Of a stretch of 29,490 bases of DNA, positions 8,505 to 17,774 are shown piece by piece. The stretch lies in the NCBI GenBank assembly GCA_030705945.1, contig JAUZPS010000003.1:1-29490 (forward strand). Direction: 5' to 3'. The position numbers and the translations under genes were made by a program. The stretch is from Bacillota bacterium (GTDB lineage: Bacteria; Bacillota; Clostridia; Acetivibrionales; DSM-2933). Position 1 is the first letter of the stretch; each line of letters starts with the position of its first letter. The notes beneath the pieces are model-generated. The model was not told the origin of the DNA. It saw nothing but the letters and a program-made list of their open reading frames with translations, and did not search any database.

Positions 8505-11500
8505 TTGAGAAAAATGAAAAAAATCACAGCGTTTGTTATTATCATTTCATTTCTGTATTCCATTTTTCCATTAGGATTTAATGGAATGCAAAAAGTTCAG
8601 GCTCAGTCATACTGGAGCGGTACAATAGATATAGCCAGTTTTGGCAGCTATGATTTGTACTTGAACGGAACTCATATCGGAAGTGACTTGACAACAAGCA
8701 ATTGGAATACCATGGACACATGGCAGACCAATTTCAATGAGGGAAAGAATGTAATCGCTATAAAGGCAGGAAGAAATACAGCGCTAGATAAAAGCGGAGC
8801 TCTAGCGGTAATCAAGGTGAAAGACGGCCCTAATGGGCTTGGGGCTTATAACTACCGGTATGTAACAGGAATGAATACAAAGTCTTTTTCAAATTCGCCT
8901 TATCAGCTAAGCGATTACTTTAAAGCAAAAAAGGCTGATCCTACAAATGTTTCGGAAAGTCTGGACTGGATGAAAAAAGATTATGTTGACTTTTCGTGGA
9001 GTAATGCAAACTGGAGGGCATACTATGATGATTCATGGAATCCTCTTTTACCTGCAAATATTAACCCTGCAGATGTTTGTCCTAAGGACTCCGTAGGACC
9101 GGGAGCAGGTTGGATCTGGTCAGCAGATCCCTCTGACTCGGAAGTTTATTTACGGTATACCTTTTATATAGGTAGCTCAGTATCACCATCACCATCACCG
9201 TCAAATTCCGGCAGCGGCGGAAGCAGTGGTTGGTTAAATACGCCCATCATAGCAACGGCTACACCGACAAACAAACCTCTGCCAACCAATACCCCTGTCC
9301 CTGTACCCGTTCCCGATAAGGTAAAAGGGTATATCTACTATAAAGGCGCCAATGAATCAGGCAATATTACGAATTTGCCTCTTTCCTCGACAAAGATCTC
9401 TTTATATCAACAATATAACGGAACACCAATCGGGTCTGGAATGACAGATGCCAATGGATATTTTGAAATCAGCAACCTTCAAATGAAGCAGAACGGAAAC
9501 GGTAAAATTTATGTTTCCATTAATTCTGAAGACGATTATTCCAGAGTCTATTTGGAAGGCTCCATATGGACAAATGCGTATACTTCACCATTAATGAATG
9601 CGTCAGCAGGGACAATGGATATGGGGCAACTGACCATTGATAACGATAGCGGCGCCTTTAATGTGATGCAGACCATACGGAGAGGGGCTAAGTTCTGGGA
9701 AGTCAATTATTCCCAAGGCGGAAAATTCGAAAAAAGAGATGCAGTGATTTCGTCCAAAGAGGGTTCAAAATTTTTCTATCCTAAAATATACATCAATAAG
9801 GAAGATATTTACGAACCGGACACTATTCTCCATGAAATGGGCCACTCCTTTATGTTTCAAAAATCTGCAATGCCCATCAACGGAGGCGAACATTATGCAT
9901 ATAAACCTTACAATTCAAGGATCGCATACTCGGAAGGCTGGGCTACCTATTTTGCGCAATGTGTTCAAAATAATCCGGTCAATAAAGCTATGTCATATGA
10001 TAAAAGTAATAATCCGGGAACCATATGCTACAACATAGAAAATCTTGAACATTATTTTCTGTATTCGAATGGGAGAAAACTTGCATTGAATCCTATTTAT
10101 AAAGGCATTGAAAATGAGATGTCCAATTCGGCTGTTTTTTGGAATTTGACAAAATGCTTTAACAGCAAAGAGCCCGGAACAGGATTTTCAAAAGTTGCAG
10201 ATATAATGTCCAAGGTTAAGAATTTTTACCCTACAAACTTTTTCAGAAATGATTTGAAAGATTACTGGAAAAAACTTTTTGATCTGGGATATGCAGCAGG
10301 ATGCGAATATGATATCTGGAAAGTATTTAATGATTTCAACATGCAGATGGATAATGAGCCTCCGCAAATATTATCTGTAACTCCGGTAAATCCGACCGTT
10401 ACAACCAACACGGTGATAGAAGCGGTAGTAAAAGACAATATAAAGGTACAGAAAGTGGAATTCTATATTAACGACAGCAAGGTTCCTGCTGCCGTAGACA
10501 CTTCATATCCGTATACCTATACCATAAAACCATCAGATTATAAAACCGGAAGGTTTATATTGAGGGTAGTGGCTTATGATGAGGCTGGAAAGACCGACAG
10601 TACGGACAAAACTGTTGAAAAGACCTATAAAAATACAAAGGTATCGTTCAATACAAATGGGGATACCGGGGATGAAAATGATAGCGAAGATACCCATTTG
10701 GCATCCACAGCAATTTCCTTTACGGTTGCAGGCGGTAGCGGAAGCATCGAACCGGTAGGAACGCCCTCACAAAATGTAGGGAGTCTTTTGCAGGCGCAGG
10801 GTTACAGCAATATTCACCAGCAGACAGATGTTTTGGCAAGGACTGGTGTTAGCCAGACATATCCGTTTGACGTCAAGCAGGGAATGGAATATAATATACG
10901 GCTTGAAAGCGCTGGCAGCCTGGTTGGGGTGGAAATTGTAAAACCGGATGGTTCGGTGTATGCGGATGTATCTAATCCATTACCGTCGCATAATATTGAA
11001 CTGACAGGATTGGACACAGGTACATGGGGATATCGGATCGTATCACAGAACGTTCCATATGACGGACTCCAGATAAACCATGGTTATGGAGAAAAAACTG
11101 AAAACATTTATATCAAAAGTATTGAAAATAATGTGGCTGAACATAGTCAGTCAGTATACGGCAGCGTTTATGGAGCTGCTGAAGCAGTATTGACCGTCAC
11201 AAATGCTGATGACGGAACCCAAAATGTATTGACTCAAAATGTTAACAACGGCGCATTTTCATTCCAACTGAATCTGACTGACGGTAAATATACCTTCAAG
11301 GTCGAAGGAAAGAACAATGGACAACCTGTGGGCAATGCAGCTGAATACTCAGTTGTGATCAGTGCAGATGAATCGATTTCATTTGATACTCCAAATACTG
11401 AAGTAAAGTCAGAAGTAAATACTGTCCTGTCCACTTGGCCTAAGATTATGTATGATTCAGGTAACGGAAATACCTTTTGGTGGGTAGGAAACGACAGAGC

Positions 11501-14500
11501 AAATACATTTTGGATTGCATTAAAGAGAGACGAGAAATACTTTACATACCTGACTGCCAATCTGGGTAATGTATATAAGATTAATAATTGGAAAATAAAA
11601 TATTATACATCCAAAGCCGCCCTTAGATATAAAATTCAGAAATTTTCAGAGACTTTGAACCAATGGGTGGATGTGAGTACGGAATATAATGATGTAGTTC
11701 CCCAAAGAAAGGTTGATACCTTTGAAGCCCAGTACGTCAGGCTATGTTTATATGATTATAATGACAGCCTTACTGACCGCAGTAAATCCGATTTATCAAT
11801 ATCAGCATTTGAGCTTTCCTATGATGGTGTAGATTTACCTGCTGCAAAAGGCGCTCAAATCTTTGAAAGCTCCAACTCAGTCGGCGGCGGAGTGGACAGA
11901 GTTACATATCCCGGAACAAATGAGGTAAAGAAAGCAGCAAGACTAAATATTGGAACACCAAACCTTTTTGTTAATTCAAGAGGCATCAAGCTTAAAAACG
12001 GATGTACATACCAACTTGACTTCAGCGCATGGACTGATCATGACGCAAGTTATCAAAATCCTGAAACCGAGTTGAATGTCGGTATCTTACCCTACGATTC
12101 CGTCCTGACAAAGACCTTTAAGATACAGGATAAAAACCCAAATACATATCAGTTGGAATTTACATGGTGTGGAGATGATGTTGATGATGCTGTTATACAA
12201 CTAACATGCAATCAACAAAAACCATATTCCACTTCAATATTTGTAACCAACGTTTCGTTAAAAGAAGTAGGAAATATGATTAATGCGGCTGCAACGTCGG
12301 ATGTCCAGGCGCCGCCCAAACGGGTACAGGATGAAAATATTGTTGACGGTAAATATATAAGCTACAGCAATCAGGATACAGATGGCAATCTGACTATACC
12401 TTCAGGAGAGACTACAGGCTGGATGACAGTTGATCTGGGCAGCGTATACGACATTAACCGCTGGGGTGTCACAACTGCAAATAAGAAATTCAGACTTCAA
12501 TATAGTGATGATGGCATTAACGGCTGGAAGGATGCCGATGTGGTTTCCAGGGCTGCCAATGCAAGTGATGCTATTGTATATGACAGGAAAGTAGACAGCT
12601 TTACAGCTCGTTTCGTCAGGGTTTACGTTGAAGTACCGAACAGTGGCTCCACAGTGGTAAAAGATCTGAAATTATTTTATGACAGGCCTTTTGTAATGAC
12701 TCAAATTGTTGAGCCTGTAATTACTGACGGTGAAAATATTGCTTATAATAAATCATGCTCTGTAGGTACTTTGGTTGATGGAAATATAGACAATGACAAT
12801 GATTATTGGGTAGCAAGCGCCGGTGATAGCGCGGTGATAGATTTGGGCGCTGTTTATAAATTGAACCGGTGGTTGGTTGTCAATACTATAGGAGATCCCT
12901 ACTACGGCTTGAAGTATGCAAGAGGATATAAGATTTCTGTAAGGAAAACACCGACGGATCCGTGGACTGATATGGATGTGGTAGCGGGAAATACCAGCGA
13001 AATTACGGACAGGTCATTCTCTGAAGTTGAGGCGCGTTATGTTTTGCTTACTGTTACGGATGTAGCTCCGACAAACCTTTCCTATTATCATGAAGCTCAT
13101 ATAAAAGAACTCCAGTTGTTCTATTATCAACCCAAAATTACAACGGGTGAAAATATTGCCTATAAGAAAAAAGCTACAGCAAGCAGCTACGATGCTACAG
13201 CAAGTAACGAGGAAGACAAGGAATATCCTTCGAAGGCAGTGGACGGTAATATTACGGGGATACACGACAAATGGTCCAGCAGCGGCAATAATGGACAGAA
13301 TTCGTGGCTTATGGTTGACTTAGGGGGAGTTTACGAATTCAACCACTGGCAGATGGTTCATGCCAAGGGCGGAGGAAACGGAACCGAAACCACATATACA
13401 AGGGATTTTAAGCTGCAGGTAAGTACCAACGGGATTAACGGATGGGTTGACATCGATAGCGTATCCAATAATACGGAAGGTGTTACCGATAGAAAAATAA
13501 AGGATACTGCTGCAAGGTATGTAAGGCTGTTTATTTCCAATGCCGATGCCGACAATGTTGCCCGGATTTATGAATTTTCTCTTTTCTATGACGTGAATAT
13601 ATACGATACGCATCAGAAAACACTGGAAAATCAGAACGGGCTGAAAGCCACTTTCTATTCGCAATATGCATTCGTACAGAAAATAAGCGATATGTATGTA
13701 CCGGATTTTGAAGGGTTATGGGGAGAGAAACTTCCTCAAAAAACCGTAAAATCAGTTCATCTGGAAGGAAAAATCATTCCGAGATATACTGAGCTTTACA
13801 CTTTCGAGGTAAAAACCAACACTGTAATTGATGCCTCTCATATAGGGCTGGAAGTCAACGGTGAAACAATGGCGCTTATCGGACGCGCGCAAGTTATTAA
13901 CCCGCCTATTGTAAATCAAACAAGCGGACAGATATTTCTGGAAGCCGGTAAAGAATATGATATTGATTTATCCTACTGTTTTGCAAACGATGATACAAGC
14001 CGTAGCAACATCAGCGTTTTATGGTCAAGCTTGAGCCAGCATCAGGAACCGATTCCGACAGAACGGCTTGTTCCGTATTCAGGCCAGGTCGACGATTCCG
14101 GGGTTCAGTGTTTCATAAATAGTTATTGGGATTACCAGGGCCAATCCAATGTGGAAAATGAAAGATATGCGGGTATCCAAAACAAAATTGACTGGAATTC
14201 CAACAGCCTTGATTCCACAAGCTACAAGGGACTTTTGATGAATGAACTGGATAGTCAATATTATAACGTTGCATGGAAAGGTGTATTAACACCTGAATAT
14301 TCAGAAAATTATACTTTCACAACAGAAATTGCAAATCCTCAACAAAATATTATTGCTCTTTTCATTAACGGTAATAATATCGCAAATTTTGGCGCGGGCA
14401 GGTATAATCCTACGGATAAGTTTGATGCAGTTTGCAACAATCCACAGGGAACCGTTTACCTTGAGAAAGGAAAGAAATACCAGATTGAAGTCAGGTACTA

Positions 14501-16568
14501 CCATACACCAAAGGCAAATACACCTATGGTCAATATGGAAGCCAGAGTATACTGGGAAAGCCCCAGCCAGTCAAAAGAAGTTATTCCTGCATCACAACTG
14601 AAACAAGGTATAATAAACAGCAGTAACCTGACAAACGGACTTGTCGGTACATATTTTCAATCTGATTTCTTCAACAATATCCAAAAAGTTAAAGTCAACA
14701 GCCAGATCAATTTTGATAATATCCTGGATGAAGGCTACAGGGAAGGAACGACTATGCGCGCATGGGATTATTGTCCGCGTACGGTTTGCTGGACCGGTAC
14801 AATCGTTCCCAGGTACTCGGAAGTATACAAATTTTATTTATCCGGTTCAACAGAAGCTCGTCTCTGGGTAAACGACCAGTTAATCACACAGTGCCTGAAC
14901 AGTGAGTCCGATGGGAGTATACTGCTCCAGGCCGGGGTTGAATACAGCATCAGGGTAGAAAGTTCTATGAGTCTTGAAACACCGTTGAAACTTTACTGGG
15001 AAAGCGCGCAACAGCAGAAGGAGATTGTGCCCCAAAGCTGTCTTTTCCCAAGAGCTCCCGCTTCATCAACCACATCAGTTGGTGTGGATGGTACCAGCAG
15101 TAGCCCGGGAATATCAGGTAATTTTGCTGCTGGAAGAGGAATGCAGTCGCCAATGAAAATACTGGTTGACGGAATTTATATGGGAGAAGCAAAGTATAAT
15201 GCCGTTACGGGTAGATATGATTACTCTTTTGATGTCAACCAATTAGGCTATGGTCAGCATGATGTCGAAATTGTTTCGACAGAGAACGGACAGACTTATT
15301 ACAGCGACAGTATTACGGCAGTACCCGCAAACATGAATATTGAAACATTACAAGACGGTGAAACAGTAACACAGGCAAAAAGTATAGAAGGTTGGGCATA
15401 TATGCCTGGTGGTGTGGATGCGGTAAAGGTATATCTTGACGGGGTATTTTTAGGAAACGCGGATTACGGAATATCGAGGCCAAATGTACTTGCCCAGTAT
15501 CCAATGTACGGGACCGATAAACTAGGATTCAAGTATGATTTAAGTGTTTCAAATATGGAGCCGGGTGTTCATGTACTTCGTTTTGTTGTAGAGCCAGCTG
15601 ATTTATCCATGGCATCCGAACTTGAAATTACGAGAACCATTCAGATTTCGCCTTCAGTAAGTGTGAAGCTGAATTATAGAAACGAATCGAACGATAATGT
15701 TACAAATCACATGCAGCCTGTAATTGAATTGGTCAATGACAGCGGTAAGGATATTGATTTGTCCACCGTAAAGATTAAGTATTACTTTACTGATGAAACT
15801 GGCATTGCGCCGGTAGCTGACCTCTATTATTCGAATATTGCCGGCAGTAACATAAATACTCGCTTTGTAAACATTGATTTGCAACCTACCAATTCATTAT
15901 ATAGTTTTGAAATCAGCTTTACTCAGGGCGCAGGAATATTAAAAGCCGGAGACAAAGTAGATATGATTTACGGCATTCATAACAACAACTGGACAAATTA
16001 CACTCAAAGCAACGATCCTTCGTTTAAAAACATTGTCGGAAGCTTTGGAGAAAATAAGGATATTGCAGTATATATCGGCGGAGCGCTGGTTTGGGGACCA
16101 AAGATCGGGGAGCCGGTAAGTCCTCCTACAGCAATCAAGGCGCAGTATACCGATGAAACCGGAGGCGTATTGAATAATGTGCTGCATCCGGTTATAACAC
16201 TCGTAAATACAGGAACGACTGCAATTAATCTGTCGGACATAAAACTCAGATATTATTTCACAAACGATTCGGGACTGCCCCTGTCTGCAAGCATGTATTG
16301 GGCCTCCTGTGGAAATTCCAATGTAACGACTGCATTTAACAAGATTATCAACAAGACCGATTATATTGAAATAGGATTTGGAGCAAATGCAGGTTTGTTG
16401 AATTCCAGCAGTACGGTTACAATAAAGCTTGGTATAAATGCAGAAGGTTATCCTCAACTTGATCAAAGTAACGACTATTCGTGGGTTTTGAATCAGTTTA
16501 CACCGAGAGATGACCAGAAGATAACGGCTTATATGTCAAACCAGCTAGCATGGGGAATTGAGCCGTAG
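8505..16568 (+). CDS. Giant secreted metallopeptidase with discoidin-like, PA14 and two CBM3 modules
   Basis: 2,687 residues with a TTG start. Order: signal peptide (1-34, cleavage likely after VQA); galactose-binding-like beta domain (about 36-222); Ser/Pro and Thr/Pro linkers (224-271); carboxypeptidase-regulatory-like domain (272-360); peptidase domain (about 395-615) with H443-E-M-G-H447 and E477 in SEGWATY, which I read as the zinc ligands and catalytic Glu of a gluzincin; Ig-like domain (618-709); two beta-rich domains (735-960); discoidin/F5-8C-like domains at about 969-1109, 1259-1395, 1409-1540 and 1548-1699, with a CBM4-like domain at 1111-1257; PA14-like domains at 1709-1858, 1866-2032 and 2044-2182; Ig-like region (2202-2379); two CBM3 modules (2384-2535 and 2542-2687). 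No dockerin, SLH or LPXTG motif is visible. It should act outside the cell on cellulose or plant-cell-wall surfaces. Domain limits are by eye; the peptidase subfamily is not assigned. Confidence 0.85.
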   Translation: MRKMKKITAFVIIISFLYSIFPLGFNGMQKVQAQSYWSGTIDIASFGSYDLYLNGTHIGSDLTTSNWNTMDTWQTNFNEGKNVIAIKAGRNTALDKSGALAVIKVKDGPNGLGAYNYRYVTGMNTKSFSNSPYQLSDYFKAKKADPTNVSESLDWMKKDYVDFSWSNANWRAYYDDSWNPLLPANINPADVCPKDSVGPGAGWIWSADPSDSEVYLRYTFYIGSSVSPSPSPSNSGSGGSSGWLNTPIIATATPTNKPLPTNTPVPVPVPDKVKGYIYYKGANESGNITNLPLSSTKISLYQQYNGTPIGSGMTDANGYFEISNLQMKQNGNGKIYVSINSEDDYSRVYLEGSIWTNAYTSPLMNASAGTMDMGQLTIDNDSGAFNVMQTIRRGAKFWEVNYSQGGKFEKRDAVISSKEGSKFFYPKIYINKEDIYEPDTILHEMGHSFMFQKSAMPINGGEHYAYKPYNSRIAYSEGWATYFAQCVQNNPVNKAMSYDKSNNPGTICYNIENLEHYFLYSNGRKLALNPIYKGIENEMSNSAVFWNLTKCFNSKEPGTGFSKVADIMSKVKNFYPTNFFRNDLKDYWKKLFDLGYAAGCEYDIWKVFNDFNMQMDNEPPQILSVTPVNPTVTTNTVIEAVVKDNIKVQKVEFYINDSKVPAAVDTSYPYTYTIKPSDYKTGRFILRVVAYDEAGKTDSTDKTVEKTYKNTKVSFNTNGDTGDENDSEDTHLASTAISFTVAGGSGSIEPVGTPSQNVGSLLQAQGYSNIHQQTDVLARTGVSQTYPFDVKQGMEYNIRLESAGSLVGVEIVKPDGSVYADVSNPLPSHNIELTGLDTGTWGYRIVSQNVPYDGLQINHGYGEKTENIYIKSIENNVAEHSQSVYGSVYGAAEAVLTVTNADDGTQNVLTQNVNNGAFSFQLNLTDGKYTFKVEGKNNGQPVGNAAEYSVVISADESISFDTPNTEVKSEVNTVLSTWPKIMYDSGNGNTFWWVGNDRANTFWIALKRDEKYFTYLTANLGNVYKINNWKIKYYTSKAALRYKIQKFSETLNQWVDVSTEYNDVVPQRKVDTFEAQYVRLCLYDYNDSLTDRSKSDLSISAFELSYDGVDLPAAKGAQIFESSNSVGGGVDRVTYPGTNEVKKAARLNIGTPNLFVNSRGIKLKNGCTYQLDFSAWTDHDASYQNPETELNVGILPYDSVLTKTFKIQDKNPNTYQLEFTWCGDDVDDAVIQLTCNQQKPYSTSIFVTNVSLKEVGNMINAAATSDVQAPPKRVQDENIVDGKYISYSNQDTDGNLTIPSGETTGWMTVDLGSVYDINRWGVTTANKKFRLQYSDDGINGWKDADVVSRAANASDAIVYDRKVDSFTARFVRVYVEVPNSGSTVVKDLKLFYDRPFVMTQIVEPVITDGENIAYNKSCSVGTLVDGNIDNDNDYWVASAGDSAVIDLGAVYKLNRWLVVNTIGDPYYGLKYARGYKISVRKTPTDPWTDMDVVAGNTSEITDRSFSEVEARYVLLTVTDVAPTNLSYYHEAHIKELQLFYYQPKITTGENIAYKKKATASSYDATASNEEDKEYPSKAVDGNITGIHDKWSSSGNNGQNSWLMVDLGGVYEFNHWQMVHAKGGGNGTETTYTRDFKLQVSTNGINGWVDIDSVSNNTEGVTDRKIKDTAARYVRLFISNADADNVARIYEFSLFYDVNIYDTHQKTLENQNGLKATFYSQYAFVQKISDMYVPDFEGLWGEKLPQKTVKSVHLEGKIIPRYTELYTFEVKTNTVIDASHIGLEVNGETMALIGRAQVINPPIVNQTSGQIFLEAGKEYDIDLSYCFANDDTSRSNISVLWSSLSQHQEPIPTERLVPYSGQVDDSGVQCFINSYWDYQGQSNVENERYAGIQNKIDWNSNSLDSTSYKGLLMNELDSQYYNVAWKGVLTPEYSENYTFTTEIANPQQNIIALFINGNNIANFGAGRYNPTDKFDAVCNNPQGTVYLEKGKKYQIEVRYYHTPKANTPMVNMEARVYWESPSQSKEVIPASQLKQGIINSSNLTNGLVGTYFQSDFFNNIQKVKVNSQINFDNILDEGYREGTTMRAWDYCPRTVCWTGTIVPRYSEVYKFYLSGSTEARLWVNDQLITQCLNSESDGSILLQAGVEYSIRVESSMSLETPLKLYWESAQQQKEIVPQSCLFPRAPASSTTSVGVDGTSSSPGISGNFAAGRGMQSPMKILVDGIYMGEAKYNAVTGRYDYSFDVNQLGYGQHDVEIVSTENGQTYYSDSITAVPANMNIETLQDGETVTQAKSIEGWAYMPGGVDAVKVYLDGVFLGNADYGISRPNVLAQYPMYGTDKLGFKYDLSVSNMEPGVHVLRFVVEPADLSMASELEITRTIQISPSVSVKLNYRNESNDNVTNHMQPVIELVNDSGKDIDLSTVKIKYYFTDETGIAPVADLYYSNIAGSNINTRFVNIDLQPTNSLYSFEISFTQGAGILKAGDKVDMIYGIHNNNWTNYTQSNDPSFKNIVGSFGENKDIAVYIGGALVWGPKIGEPVSPPTAIKAQYTDETGGVLNNVLHPVITLVNTGTTAINLSDIKLRYYFTNDSGLPLSASMYWASCGNSNVTTAFNKIINKTDYIEIGFGANAGLLNSSSTVTIKLGINAEGYPQLDQSNDYSWVLNQFTPRDDQKITAYMSNQLAWGIEP

Positions 16569-16588
16569 TAAACATAATTGTATATTTA

Positions 16589-16640
16589 AGGAGCTTGTCT
16601 CAGAAAACCATATACGGGTTTTTCTGGGACAAATACTCCT
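16589..16640. terminator. Long imperfect hairpin between convergent genes
   Basis: TTGTCTCAGAAAA (16595-16607) pairs with TTTTTCTGGGACAA (16619-16632), and AGGAG/CTCCT extend the stem outward. There is no T tail. It sits between the end of the giant peptidase gene and the end of the cotJ operon, so a bidirectional terminator is the simplest reading. The arm also resembles the terminal repeats of some transposons, so a small insertion remnant is possible. Confidence 0.5.
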
Positions 16641-16690
16641 GAAATTGCATACTCTATTCCTTGTAATAACGATTAAAACATAACTGATTT

Positions 16691-16740
16691 AAAGGGGCAA
16701 TTTTTAAAACGATATACCTATATCGTTAAGTATTGCCTTT
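16691..16740. repeat. Quasi-palindrome at the broken end of cotJC
   Basis: The core is a perfect 9-base inverted repeat, AACGATATA (16708-16716) and TATATCGTT (16719-16727), with 2 bases between. Outside it, AAAGGGGCAAT (16691-16701) pairs with ATTGCCTTT (16732-16740) apart from two extra G. One arm is cotJC coding sequence; the other begins exactly where cotJC homology is lost. Confidence 0.8.
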
Positions 16741-16901
16741 GTTTCATTGGTGGGCATGCTGAACCTCTGGCTTAAGTATCTTAACGAAGCGGCAAGTTCA
16801 CCGTCCGGTCCGCCATACTGCGTAATAATATATTTTGCCATTTTGGGGTTACAGGTTTTTATTTTAACTGGATACTCCAATTTTTTTTCATAAATCCACA
16901 T
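16704..16901 (-). pseudogene. cotJC: Truncated spore coat manganese-catalase-like protein CotJC
   Basis: 65 codons from the ATG at 16901, behind an AAAGGAGG-type site. The N-terminus (MWIYEKKLEYP, IITQYGGPDGELAASLRYLSQ) is characteristic of CotJC, a manganese-catalase-like protein of the spore coat of roughly 180-190 residues. Similarity runs to NDIG and then stops: the frame reads ISF and ends at TAA, where family members continue with TEELAHLE. That lost segment includes metal-binding Glu and His residues, and nothing resembling the remaining two thirds is found downstream to 16569. The product cannot be an active catalase. It still lies in its normal place, 24 bases after cotJB. The break coincides with the quasi-palindrome listed above. 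Confidence 0.85.
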
Positions 16902-16925
16902 TTCAAAACCTCCTTTGACTAAAAT

Positions 16926-17174
16926 CTATTTCTCCCATGGCCATGGACTCTCTATCCACCTCCAGGATGGACCGTAATTTGGGGATAGAGCGGTTATAGG
17001 GCCATAGAGCCTTTCGTATTTATCTCTTAACATCCTTGATTTCTGAACAGCGGCGTTATATACCATAATAGCTTTTTGATCGTTTGGATGAGTGTCGAGA
17101 TAAAGATTGAGATCAATAGCAGTAAAATCAATACTCATAATTTCTTTCATTAGATTTTCACGGTTTGGATCCAT
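16926..17174 (-). CDS. cotJB: Spore coat protein CotJB
   Basis: 82 residues from the ATG at 17174, 5 bases after a GGGAGGTG site; this is preferred over the in-frame TTG at 17192. CotJB features are the segment FTAIDLNLYLDTHPNDQKA in the middle, YGP, and the C-terminal WRWIESPWPWEK. CotJB is a small soluble protein of the inner spore coat, co-transcribed with cotJA and cotJC and made in the mother cell under sigma-E in Bacillus. Length and motifs are normal, so the gene looks intact even though its partner cotJC is cut short. It begins 14 bases after the cotJA stop. Confidence 0.9.
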   Translation of the reverse strand: MDPNRENLMKEIMSIDFTAIDLNLYLDTHPNDQKAIMVYNAAVQKSRMLRDKYERLYGPITALSPNYGPSWRWIESPWPWEK

Positions 17175-17179
17175 AGTAA

Positions 17180-17187
17180 CACCTCCC
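17180..17187 (-). promoter_or_regulatory. Ribosome binding site deciding the cotJB start
   Basis: On the minus strand this reads GGGAGGTG, 5 bases before ATG 17174. It lies downstream of the alternative TTG at 17192, so it cannot serve that codon. Confidence 0.75.
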
Positions 17188-17188
17188 A

Positions 17189-17392
17189 TCAAGCATCCAC
17201 CATATATTCAGGGTCTACTCCATAAGGCCTGTCTAGCTCTGGAAAAATTGTTCCCCTTTGTAAACCTACTAAAGGCGAATATATGCAGTACATACACTGA
17301 AAAGGCACAAATGCTTGAGCTAGTTTTTGCATTTCTGCGGGGATGGGGCATATAGAATTAGCAGTGAAATAGTTATTATACATTGAATCCAT
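17189..17392 (-). CDS. cotJA: Spore coat-associated protein CotJA
   Basis: 67 residues from the ATG at 17392, 6 bases after GGAGGG. The central motif LAQAFVPFQ and the C-terminal RGTIFPELDRPYG identify CotJA, a small protein of the CotJ coat complex. The Cys-rich middle (FQCMYCIYSP) is somewhat unusual. It is the first gene of the cotJABC operon and marks the organism as a spore former. No clear sigma-E promoter could be picked out by eye in the 100 bases upstream, though an inverted repeat stands there at 17439-17486. Confidence 0.9.
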   Translation of the reverse strand: MDSMYNNYFTANSICPIPAEMQKLAQAFVPFQCMYCIYSPLVGLQRGTIFPELDRPYGVDPEYMVDA

Positions 17393-17438
17393 CTTATTCC
17401 CTCCAAAATATCAGTTTTAATATTTGAAATACCCGGGC

Positions 17439-17486
17439 TATAGACTGCCATACCCATAGTAAGACTTCTGTCGGCTGGCAGCTATA
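17439..17486. repeat. Imperfect inverted repeat upstream of cotJA
   Basis: TATAG-A-CTGCCA (17439-17450) pairs with TGGCAG-CTATA (17476-17486), leaving one unpaired A. The loop is 25 bases. It lies 47 bases before the cotJA start and could be an operator or a hairpin in the cotJ leader. Confidence 0.5.
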
Positions 17487-17635
17487 ATCTTTAGTATAAG
17501 TCTGAAAAACTGTATTATGATGGCGTTTCAGGGAATACTGCCTATAATATTTTAGATTAATCAGAACTTATAATATATTTTATTCTCATTAACATAAGGC
17601 GGTGACATAAACTAATAATTTATTTCTATATTATC

Positions 17636-17724
17636 TATTTTGCAATAAACATTTTTACATCCATTTTTTATATGGCAAAATATATACCTTGGTTCATAAG
17701 TTGCGAAAAGTTCAGCTATGATAG
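17636..17724. repeat. Three-block element, copy 1
   Basis: Block 1 is TATTTTGCAATAAACATTT at 17636-17654. Block 2 is ATACCTTGGTTCATAAG at 17684-17700. Block 3 begins TTGCGAAAAG at 17701 and ends GCTATGATAG at 17724. The same blocks occur in the same order at 24414-24493. Role unknown; it lies upstream of the stalk/TPR operon. Confidence 0.5.
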
Positions 17725-17774
17725 TAAAATGCAGGCGTATTAACTGCATTTTTAATGTAAAATCTTTTTCGCAA
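17701..17774. repeat. Nested hairpin
   Basis: The inner stem is a perfect 9-base repeat, AAAATGCAG (17726-17734) and CTGCATTTT (17744-17752). The outer stem is TTGCGAAAAG (17701-17710) with CTTTTTCGCAA (17764-17774), one T unpaired. The inner part resembles a bidirectional terminator; the whole could be part of a leader RNA. Confidence 0.45.

Noticed and set aside
15939..16466. 175-codon open frame on the minus strand
   Set aside because: It is antisense to the two CBM3 modules, whose protein similarity is clear on the plus strand. It has no domain of its own.
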